Shown piece after piece: positions 1 to 5,712 of a DNA stretch of 11,929 nt. Source of the stretch: UBA6136 sp964344495 (GTDB lineage Bacteria; Pseudomonadota; Gammaproteobacteria; Methylococcales; Methylococcaceae); assembly GCA_964344495.1 (NCBI GenBank), contig CAYFNI010000071.1:1-11929 (forward strand), in the 5' to 3' direction. The first letter of the stretch is position 1, and each line of letters opens with the position of its first letter. Position numbers and translations under genes: made by a program. The notes under the pieces were generated by a model. The model did not search any database, was not told the origin of the DNA, and saw only the letters and a list, made by a program, of their open reading frames with translations.

Positions 1-62
<62 letters not shown>

Positions 63-63
63 G

Positions 64-76
64 AAACGCTGCGTTT
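64..76 (-). repeat. small inverted repeat over the rpoD stop codon
   Basis: AAACGC (64-69) and GCGTTT (71-76) are perfect inverted copies around one central base. In RNA this would be a 5-bp stem with a 3-nt loop. It covers part of the rpoD stop codon (75-77) and ends 1 bp before the tRNA 5' end at 62. No T run follows, so it is not a standard intrinsic terminator. It could mark a processing point between the mRNA and the tRNA, or be chance. Confidence 0.35.
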
Positions 77-1880
77 ATTCGATATCAAGGAAACTCTTCA
101 GTTGCTCGGAACGGGATGGGTGTCGCAGTTTCCTCAAGGCCTTGGCTTCAATCTGCCGAATGCGCTCGCGGGTCACATCAAACTGCTTGCCGACTTCTTC
201 CAGCGTGTGGTCGGTATTCATGTCGATACCGAATCGCATCCTCAATACTTTTGCTTCTCTGGCTGTCAGGCTGGCCAGGATCTGCTGGGTGCTTTCTCGC
301 AGGCTGGCAACCGTCGCATGCTCCACCGGTGACATGACGCGCGAATCCTCGATGAAATCCCCCAAATGCGAGTCTTCATCGTCGCCAATCGGCGTTTCCA
401 TCGAGATTGGTTCCTTGGCAATTTTCAGAACCTTGCGGACCTTGTCCTCCGGCATTTCCATCCTGACCGCCAACTCGTCCGGGGTCGGCTCCCGCCCCAT
501 TTCCTGCAACATTTGCCGGGAGATGCGATTCAGTTTGTTGATGGTCTCGATCATGTGGACCGGTATGCGAATGGTTCGCGCCTGGTCGGCAATGGAGCGC
601 GTGATGGCTTGTCGAATCCACCAGGTTGCGTAGGTCGAGAATTTGTAGCCGCGCCGGTATTCGAATTTGTCGACGGCCTTCATCAGACCGATATTGCCTT
701 CCTGAATGAGATCCAGGAATTGCAGTCCACGGTTGGTGTATTTTTTTGCGATGGAAATGACCAGCCGCAGGTTGGCTTCGATCATTTCTTTCTTGGCGAC
801 CCGTGCCTGATTTTCGCCGATCGACACACGTCGATTGATATCCTTGATGTCCTTGATGGATATCAGATTTTCTTTTTCGATCTTGGCGAGGCGGACTTGC
901 GCCTCCTTGATGGCCTCAGCGTGGGTTGCCAGTGGCTTGGCATAGGGCTTGCCCGATTCAATCCACGGGGTGAGCCATTCGGCATTGGTCTCATTCCCGA
1001 TGAACGAGGCGATGAACTCGGCGCGTGGCACACGGCACTTGGTGACCACCAGATCCTGAATGATGCGCTCTTCTTCACGGACTTTCTCAACCGTGCTGCG
1101 CAGGCTGTCGGTCAGTTCCTTGAAGAACACAGGGGTCTTTTTGAATTCCATGAAGGTTTCGGCTAGCGCATCGAAGGCCTTCTGGGTTTTTTCGTGGTGC
1201 GCCCCATGCTTGTTATGCGCATTGGTAGCGGTCTTGAAACGCTTGGCGAAAACCGCCAGCTTTTCTTTGGCTATTTCAGGATCCGGACCCGTATCAACTT
1301 CTTCAACCGAGTCATCCGCATCACCCTCGTCTGCGGCTGCCGCTTCAACGGGGGCTTCATCGGCATTCGGGTCAAAGAAGTCGGAAATCAGATCAGATAA
1401 CCGAATTTCACCCTTTTCAACATTCTCGAATGCAGCCAGGAAATGATGCATGGCTGCTGGGAAACGGACCAACTCATTGGCTGCCAGATTGATGCCTTCC
1501 TCAATCCGCTTGGCAATTTTCAACTCGCCTTCGCGGGTGAGCAACTCGACCGTGCCCATTTCGCGCATATACATGCGGACGGGATCGGTGGTGCGTCCCA
1601 ATTCCGTGTCCACGGAAGACACCAGCGCTGCTGCAACCTCGGCAGCCTCCTCCTCATCGTCTTCAGTGACTACGGAGGTTTCGGGGATCATGTCGGTATC
1701 GGGACGATCCTCGTGGACCTCGATACCCATGTCGTTGATCATGCAAATGATTTCTTCCATTTGCTCCGGATCGACAACATCACCCGGCAGATGGTCGTTG
1801 ACCTCGGAGTAGGTGAGGTAACCTTGCATCTTGCCCTTGGCAATGAGCTCTTTTAACGATTGTTGCTGCTCAAGATCCAT
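75..1880 (-). CDS. rpoD: RNA polymerase primary sigma factor RpoD (sigma-70)
   Basis: This is the vegetative sigma factor that directs RNA polymerase to housekeeping promoters; 601 aa from the ATG at 1880 (E. coli 613). Region 1.1 covers ~1-80, with QGYLTYSEVNDHLP near the start. Region 1.2 contains GRTTDPVRMYMREMGTVELL at ~95-114. A long acidic non-conserved region runs from ~128 to 365. Region 2 includes RGYKFSTYATWWIRQAITR (~410-428), which recognises and melts the -10 element. Region 3 lies at ~445-520. Region 4 ends with FDVTRERIRQIEAKALRKL (~567-585), the -35 binding helix-turn-helix. A longer reading from a TTG at 1913 is possible. I prefer ATG1880 because homologues start here and because a -10 box (1920-1925) would place the transcript start almost on the TTG. 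It is the last protein gene of the MMS operon, followed 12 bp later by a tRNA. Local GC is visibly lower than in tsaD/lhr. Confidence 0.97.
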   Translation of the reverse strand: MDLEQQQSLKELIAKGKMQGYLTYSEVNDHLPGDVVDPEQMEEIICMINDMGIEVHEDRPDTDMIPETSVVTEDDEEEAAEVAAALVSSVDTELGRTTDPVRMYMREMGTVELLTREGELKIAKRIEEGINLAANELVRFPAAMHHFLAAFENVEKGEIRLSDLISDFFDPNADEAPVEAAAADEGDADDSVEEVDTGPDPEIAKEKLAVFAKRFKTATNAHNKHGAHHEKTQKAFDALAETFMEFKKTPVFFKELTDSLRSTVEKVREEERIIQDLVVTKCRVPRAEFIASFIGNETNAEWLTPWIESGKPYAKPLATHAEAIKEAQVRLAKIEKENLISIKDIKDINRRVSIGENQARVAKKEMIEANLRLVISIAKKYTNRGLQFLDLIQEGNIGLMKAVDKFEYRRGYKFSTYATWWIRQAITRSIADQARTIRIPVHMIETINKLNRISRQMLQEMGREPTPDELAVRMEMPEDKVRKVLKIAKEPISMETPIGDDEDSHLGDFIEDSRVMSPVEHATVASLRESTQQILASLTAREAKVLRMRFGIDMNTDHTLEEVGKQFDVTRERIRQIEAKALRKLRHPSRSEQLKSFLDIE

Positions 1881-1919
1881 GAAATAACCCGTATTTGCCC
1901 GTAAAGCCGGCAACCGCTG

Positions 1920-1948
1920 ATTATAACGGCTGAACCCCTGTTAAGGAA
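1920..1948 (-). promoter_or_regulatory. candidate sigma-70 promoter for rpoD
   Basis: A perfect TATAAT (reverse strand of 1920-1925) lies 39 bp upstream of the rpoD ATG. The hexamer 17 bp upstream (1943-1948) reads TTCCTT, a weak -35. Transcription would begin near 1913, leaving a leader of about 33 nt. An rpoD-proximal promoter is known in the E. coli MMS operon, where a heat-shock promoter lies within dnaG; here the match is to the housekeeping -10, and I see no sigma-32 consensus. This is an inference from motif matches. Confidence 0.45.
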
Positions 1949-1957
1949 TTCGATTCC
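1945..1957 (-). repeat. inverted repeat in the dnaG–rpoD gap
   Basis: GGAAT (1945-1949) and ATTCC (1953-1957) are inverted copies separated by TCG, 13 bp downstream of the dnaG stop. It overlaps the weak -35 of the rpoD promoter candidate. It could be a short RNA hairpin on read-through transcripts or a protein-binding dyad. It has no T tract, so it is not a terminator. Confidence 0.35.
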
Positions 1958-1970
1958 GTAGCATGATCAG

Positions 1971-3722
1971 TTAATACCCTGTCAATCGCCGAAGCTCTTC
2001 CCGCTCCTGCTCGGTCAGGGACTCTTTCCCGGACGTCCCTGCCTTCTCGATCAACCTGCCTAAACGATCCTCTTTGCGAGAGCGCTCGCCGGCCAGATGA
2101 TGGACGTGATCCAAAAACGTCGTATCCAGTGTGGCTTCGCTCACCGGAACGTGGATAGCCATCAAGCGCGCCAACAGATCGAACTCCGGTCTGTCGCGGA
2201 ACAACTCCAGCAACCCCGAGGATGTGATGTGGGGATGCCGATGCAACATTTCAACGACGGCCGCAATCAACTGACCCCCGCGCGGCATGGCCGTCAGTTG
2301 GGCGAGACTGACAGAATCGAGATGCTCCACCAAAGATGGATACTGCACCAGGAGGGCAAGAAACGTTCGCATCGCGGACGGCCGCGTGGCGGCGGCTCCG
2401 CCGGAGCGGGCATTTTCCGGTTTGGCTTGGGCACGATGTCCGGAGCCGGCATTCGGGGTTGCCAAATGATGTCCCGATAGCGTTTCGAGCCGGTGTTCGA
2501 TCATATCCCGAAACACCCCGCCGGGTAGTTTCTCGATCATCGGCTGCGCCTTGTTGACCAAAGCCGCCCGACCCTCAATCGTCGCGCTATTCAGGCCAGT
2601 CTGCAGGTGCTGGAAGAAATAATCGGAAAAGGCCTGCGCCGCTTCCATGCGTCGCCGGAAGGCATCCACCCCCTCTGCCCTGACCAGCGAATCGGGATCG
2701 TGCCCATCCGGCAGCATCAGAAAGCGGATCTGACGCCCTTCCCGCAGATGCGGCAAACTGGAATCCAGCGCCTTCCAGGCCGCACTCTGTCCGGCGGCAT
2801 CACCATCGAAGCAAAAAATCAGGCTCTGAGCGTGTTTGAAGAGCAACCCAACCTGCTCGGTCGAGGTTGCCGTTCCCAGTGTTGCAACGGCATTCGTGAG
2901 GCCAAACTGGGCCAAGGCAATCACATCCATATAGCCTTCGACCACCAGAATGTCGGCCGGCTTGCGCTGTGCCTCCAATAGCTCAAACAGCCCGTAGACT
3001 TCACGATGCTTGCGGAAAATATCCGTTTCGGGGGAATTCAGATATTTGGGCACCCCATCGCCCATGAGACGGCCGCCGAAGCCGACCACCCGACCCCGTC
3101 GGTCGCGGATCGGAAACATCACGCGATCCCGGAACCAGTCATGACTCCGACCCGGCTCTTTGACCGCCAGCAACCCGGCGGCGCTGAGGAGATCCTGTGG
3201 CCACTCGGGCGGCAGATTACGCGCACCGCCCGGCGCAAAACCCAACCGATAACGCCGAGCCACCTCGCCACTCACACCCCGCTGGCGCAAATAATCCACC
3301 GCCTTGGTCGCCGCAGGATGCGATTTCAACTGGTGCTGGTAGTAACGAGCGGCCTGTTCCTGAATTTCGTACAGCCGTTGCAGGCTATCTGCCCGTTGCT
3401 TCCGCTCAGGATCACTGCCCTCTTCTCGCGGCACCGGCAAACCCAGCGCATCGGCTAATGACTCAATCGCTTCCGGAAAACTGAGCCGGTCGTAATCCAT
3501 CAAAAAACTGATGGCCGTGCCACGCGCACCGCAACCGAAGCAATAGTAGAACTGCTTCTGTCGATTGACTGAAAAACTGGGTGTTTTTTCGTTGTGAAAC
3601 GGGCAGCGCGCCATGTAGTTGCTGCCGGAGCGCTTCAGGGGGATGCGCGCATCGATCAAATCCACCAGATCGGTGCGGGCCAGAAGATCTTGAATGAACT
3701 GCTCTGGGATTTTGCCGGCCAT
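1971..3722 (-). CDS. dnaG: DNA primase DnaG
   Basis: DnaG makes RNA primers for replication and is recruited by the DnaB helicase; 583 aa, very close to E. coli (581). The N-terminal zinc-binding domain has C40-x2-H43 (CPFH) and C61-x2-C64 (CFGC). The catalytic core contains RDRVMFPIRDRRGRVVGFGG (~198-217), KYLNSPET (226-233), the TOPRIM glutamate in VEGYMD (E262) and the metal-binding FDGD (D306/D308). A low-complexity Gly/Ala/Pro-rich linker at ~421-450 leads to the helicase-binding C-terminal domain. The ATG at 3722 matches the family start (MAG-IP). Its GGAG lies only 2 nt upstream of the ATG, which is unusually close and suggests poor initiation. Low primase output from this operon is well known in E. 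coli. It lies 120 bp after yqeY, with a strong hairpin between them, and 90 bp before the rpoD ATG. Confidence 0.97.
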   Translation of the reverse strand: MAGKIPEQFIQDLLARTDLVDLIDARIPLKRSGSNYMARCPFHNEKTPSFSVNRQKQFYYCFGCGARGTAISFLMDYDRLSFPEAIESLADALGLPVPREEGSDPERKQRADSLQRLYEIQEQAARYYQHQLKSHPAATKAVDYLRQRGVSGEVARRYRLGFAPGGARNLPPEWPQDLLSAAGLLAVKEPGRSHDWFRDRVMFPIRDRRGRVVGFGGRLMGDGVPKYLNSPETDIFRKHREVYGLFELLEAQRKPADILVVEGYMDVIALAQFGLTNAVATLGTATSTEQVGLLFKHAQSLIFCFDGDAAGQSAAWKALDSSLPHLREGRQIRFLMLPDGHDPDSLVRAEGVDAFRRRMEAAQAFSDYFFQHLQTGLNSATIEGRAALVNKAQPMIEKLPGGVFRDMIEHRLETLSGHHLATPNAGSGHRAQAKPENARSGGAAATRPSAMRTFLALLVQYPSLVEHLDSVSLAQLTAMPRGGQLIAAVVEMLHRHPHITSSGLLELFRDRPEFDLLARLMAIHVPVSEATLDTTFLDHVHHLAGERSRKEDRLGRLIEKAGTSGKESLTEQEREELRRLTGY

Positions 3723-3804
3723 AACTCCAACGCCACCCGCGTGCGCGGCAGGAACGATGCTACTGAATGTGACCCGCCCGGACGGCCATCACCCTGCAGG
3801 CAGT

Positions 3805-3837
3805 TGCCGGTTGGCCGCTTTCCCGCGGCAGCCGGCA
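3805..3837 (-). promoter_or_regulatory. nested GC-rich hairpin between yqeY and dnaG
   Basis: Two nested inverted repeats are visible: an outer stem TGCCGG (3805-3810) / CCGGCA (3832-3837) and an inner stem GCCGC (3814-3818) / GCGGC (3825-3829) with a 6-nt loop. Together they give 11 G-C-rich pairs with a small internal loop. The structure starts 5 bp after the yqeY stop codon. No T run follows on the reverse strand, so it looks more like an mRNA processing or 3'-end protection element, or a Rho-linked pause, than a classical terminator. In E. coli a terminator between rpsU and dnaG lowers dnaG expression; this hairpin sits in the equivalent place. Confidence 0.6.
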
Positions 3838-3842
3838 CCGGA

Positions 3843-4292
3843 TCAGACGCCGAGCAGGCTCTTGACCCGGGCGCTGACCACCGCCATGTCAGCGCGACCC
3901 TGCATCGGCGCCCTAATCACGCCCATGACCTTGCCCATGCCGCTGACGCCTTCAGCGCCGGTTGCGACAATGGCTGACTGGATCAGGGCGTCAATTTCAG
4001 CCTCGGTCAGTGGCTGTGGGAGGTATTCCACAATCACGCCGATCTCAGCTTTCTCGATGGCAGCGAGGTCGGCCCGAGCCGCGGCCTCGTACTGCACGAT
4101 CGACTCGCGTCGCTGCTTGACCATGCGATCAAGCACGGCAATGACATCGGTATCGCCCAGCTCTATGCGCTCGTCGACTTCACGCTGCTTGATGGCGGCC
4201 ATCATCAGCCGGATGACCCCCAACCGATCCTTGTCTCCGGCCTTCATGGCCGTCTTCATGTCGGCTTGCAGGCGCTGCTTCAGATCGCTCAT
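3843..4292 (-). CDS. yqeY: GatB/YqeY domain protein
   Basis: The 149-aa protein matches the stand-alone YqeY family, which resembles the C-terminal tRNA-contacting domain of the GatB amidotransferase subunit. Recognisable parts are the helical N-terminus (LKQRLQADMKTAMKAGDKDRL), IRLMMAAIKQREVDER (~27-42), EIGVIVEYLPQPLTEAEI (~83-100) and the GMGKVMG segment near 117-123. The cellular role of stand-alone YqeY is not established; tRNA or aminoacylation-related binding is inferred from the fold. It lies between rpsU and dnaG, 8 bp after the rpsU stop. No Shine-Dalgarno is visible before its ATG (the upstream bases are TTTGCCCC), so translation probably depends on ribosomes finishing rpsU. No truncation is seen. 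Confidence 0.92.
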   Translation of the reverse strand: MSDLKQRLQADMKTAMKAGDKDRLGVIRLMMAAIKQREVDERIELGDTDVIAVLDRMVKQRRESIVQYEAAARADLAAIEKAEIGVIVEYLPQPLTEAEIDALIQSAIVATGAEGVSGMGKVMGVIRAPMQGRADMAVVSARVKSLLGV

Positions 4293-4300
4293 GGGGCAAA

Positions 4301-4540
4301 TCAGCGTTCAGTCTGCGGACGGCCCTTGCGCAGGTTCTGCAGCGCGAAACGCTCACGCGAAAGCTTCTTCAGATGCCGCTTGACCGCAGCCGCCGCCTTG
4401 CGCTTGCGCTCTTCGGTCGGCTTTTCATAGAACTCGCGGCGACGAACCTCAGACAGGACACCCGCCTTTTCGCAGGCACGCTTGAAACGGCGAATCGCAA
4501 TTTCAAAGGGTTCGTTTTCTCTGATTTTGATAGAGGGCAT
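4301..4540 (-). CDS. rpsU: 30S ribosomal protein bS21
   Basis: bS21 is a small basic 30S subunit protein located near the anti-Shine-Dalgarno end of 16S rRNA and needed for efficient initiation on natural mRNAs. The 79-aa sequence follows E. coli S21 closely: IRENEPFEIAIRRFKRACEK (~6-25), GVLSEVRRREFYEKPTEERK (~27-46), then a Lys/Arg/Ala-rich tail. It is 8 residues longer than the 71-aa E. coli protein, ending in a basic extension (NLRKGRPQTER). The start is the ATG at 4540, with GGAAA (4547-4551) 6 nt upstream. It is the first gene of the MMS operon and is followed by yqeY after 8 bp. Confidence 0.97.
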   Translation of the reverse strand: MPSIKIRENEPFEIAIRRFKRACEKAGVLSEVRRREFYEKPTEERKRKAAAAVKRHLKKLSRERFALQNLRKGRPQTER

Positions 4541-4584
4541 GTATGCTTTCCAGTTATTCTCAAGGAATTCAGTGGGTTACGAGA

Positions 4585-4597
4585 CCGGTAAGACCGG
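4585..4597 (-). repeat. inverted repeat in the rpsU leader
   Basis: CCGGT (4585-4589) and ACCGG (4593-4597) are inverted copies separated by AAG, and the longer AGACCGG also occurs as a direct repeat there (AGACCGG near 4582 and 4592). It would lie in the 5' untranslated leader of rpsU if transcription starts near 4610. A leader hairpin of this kind could take part in control of ribosomal protein expression, but no known leader motif is recognised. Confidence 0.4.
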
Positions 4598-4616
4598 GGC
4601 CGAATAAAAGCCGATA

Positions 4617-4644
4617 ATTATACCTTCTCCAAGGGATAAGGCAA
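4617..4644 (-). promoter_or_regulatory. candidate sigma-70 promoter of the rpsU–yqeY–dnaG–rpoD operon
   Basis: On the reverse strand, TTGCCT (4639-4644, four of six bases of TTGACA) is followed after 16 bp by a perfect TATAAT (4617-4622). Transcription would start near 4610, giving a leader of about 70 nt before the rpsU ATG. Position and motif quality make this the best operon promoter candidate. Its -10 box overlaps the weaker plus-strand GATAAT (4613-4618) that could serve tsaD. No CTG-N10-CAG LexA-type box occurs in the gap. Confidence 0.6.
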
Positions 4645-4653
4645 AAAGCATTC

Positions 4654-5688
4654 GTGATAGTCCTCGGCATTGAAACGTCCTGCGACGAAACCGGCGTCGC
4701 GCTTTATGACTCCGCCAGGGGTCTGCTGGCCCACCGTCTGCACACCCAGATCGACATCCACGCCGACTATGGCGGGGTGGTGCCGGAGCTCGCCTCACGC
4801 GACCACATCCGCAGGCTGACGCCGCTGATCCGACAGGTCTGTGCCGACGCGGGCCTTCGACTGGCTGACCTCGACGGCATCGCCTACACCAGTGGCCCGG
4901 GCCTCATCGGGGCCTTGCTGACGGGCGCCGCAGCAGGCCGCAGCCTGGCCTGGAGCCTCGGCATTCCCGCCGTTGGCATCCATCATATGGAGGGTCACTT
5001 GCTGGCACCCCTGCTGGAGCCCGATCCGCCCCCCTTCCCGTTCCTGGCCCTGCTGGTCTCCGGCGGTCACACTCAACTGGTCGAGGTGGGCGGCATCGGT
5101 TGCTACCGCATTCTGGGCGAATCCATCGATGACGCCGCCGGCGAGGCCTTCGACAAGACCGCCAAAATGCTCGGCCTCGGCTACCCTGGCGGGCCAGCGA
5201 TCGCGCGGCTGGCCGAACAGGGGCACGCCGACCGCTTCCGTTTCCCCCGTCCGATGACCGACCGACCCGGCCTGGACTTCAGTTTCAGCGGCCTCAAGAC
5301 CCACACCCTGGTCACCGTCCAGGCCACTGCGGGCACACCGCAGGATCTGGCCGACGTGGCCGCCGGCTTTCAGGCCGCGGTAGTAGACACCCTGCTCATC
5401 AAGACCCGCCGCGCCCTGCAGCAAACCGGCCTCAAGCGCCTGGTGGTCGCTGGCGGCGTCAGCGCCAACCGGCTGATGCGTGAACGGTTGCAGGACATGG
5501 TCGGTCAAATGGGCGGCCGGGTCTACTTCCCGCGGCTTGAATTCTGCGGTGACAATGGCGCCATGATCGCCTACGCCGGCGCCCAGCGACTCGCCGCCGG
5601 CCAGCATGAATCCACCGCCATTGGCGCCCGTCCGCGCTGGCCAATAACCGAGCTTAGCCCAGCCGGAGCAGCCCCACCGACCCTATGA
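4654..5688 (+). CDS. tsaD: tRNA N6-adenosine threonylcarbamoyltransferase TsaD
   Basis: TsaD (also Gcp/YgjD) works with TsaB and TsaE to transfer threonylcarbamoyl from TC-AMP to A37 of ANN-decoding tRNAs, giving t6A. The 344-aa protein (E. coli 337) has the ASKHA fold motifs: GIETSCDETGVALYDS (5-20), the metal-binding H111-MEG-H115, VSGGHT (135-140), DDAAGEAFDKTAKMLGLGYP (159-178), AGGVSANRLMR (266-276) and the metal ligand in CGDNGAMIA (D300). The start is a GTG at 4654, placed by homology with the family N-terminus; the best upstream purine run (TAAGG, 4637-4641) is about 12 nt away, so its ribosome site is weak. It is divergent from rpsU, the common gammaproteobacterial layout. Its TGA stop overlaps an ATG (ATGA) 28 bp before the lhr start. 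Confidence 0.97.
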   Translation: MIVLGIETSCDETGVALYDSARGLLAHRLHTQIDIHADYGGVVPELASRDHIRRLTPLIRQVCADAGLRLADLDGIAYTSGPGLIGALLTGAAAGRSLAWSLGIPAVGIHHMEGHLLAPLLEPDPPPFPFLALLVSGGHTQLVEVGGIGCYRILGESIDDAAGEAFDKTAKMLGLGYPGGPAIARLAEQGHADRFRFPRPMTDRPGLDFSFSGLKTHTLVTVQATAGTPQDLADVAAGFQAAVVDTLLIKTRRALQQTGLKRLVVAGGVSANRLMRERLQDMVGQMGGRVYFPRLEFCGDNGAMIAYAGAQRLAAGQHESTAIGARPRWPITELSPAGAAPPTL

Positions 5689-5711
5689 GCGCGCCGCCAG
5701 AAAGCCGATGA
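5685..5711 (+). other. 8-codon mini-ORF bridging tsaD and lhr
   Basis: An ATG at 5685 overlaps the tsaD stop (ATGA) and opens a reading of MSAPPESR that ends with TGA at 5709-5711, one base before the lhr ATG at 5713. There is no Shine-Dalgarno directly before it. If real, it would serve as a ribosome relay for translational coupling rather than make a functional peptide. It may be chance. Confidence 0.25.
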
Positions 5712-5712
5712 C

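Noticed and set aside
366..1166. 266-codon plus-strand open frame antisense to rpoD
   Set aside because: It is opposite the conserved regions of RpoD, and its translation resembles no known protein.
1881..1913. Extended RpoD N-terminus from a TTG codon
   Set aside because: The extra 11 residues are absent from family members, and the -10 box at 1920-1925 would start transcription on the TTG itself.
3793..3800. CCTGCAGG 8-bp palindrome in the yqeY–dnaG gap
   Set aside because: It is a short isolated GC-rich palindrome beside the real hairpin; expected by chance often enough and with no supporting context.
4541..4653. LexA/SOS box upstream of rpsU, as reported for E. coli
   Set aside because: No CTG occurs in the gap, so no CTG-N10-CAG box is possible on the scanned strand, and the motif is symmetric.
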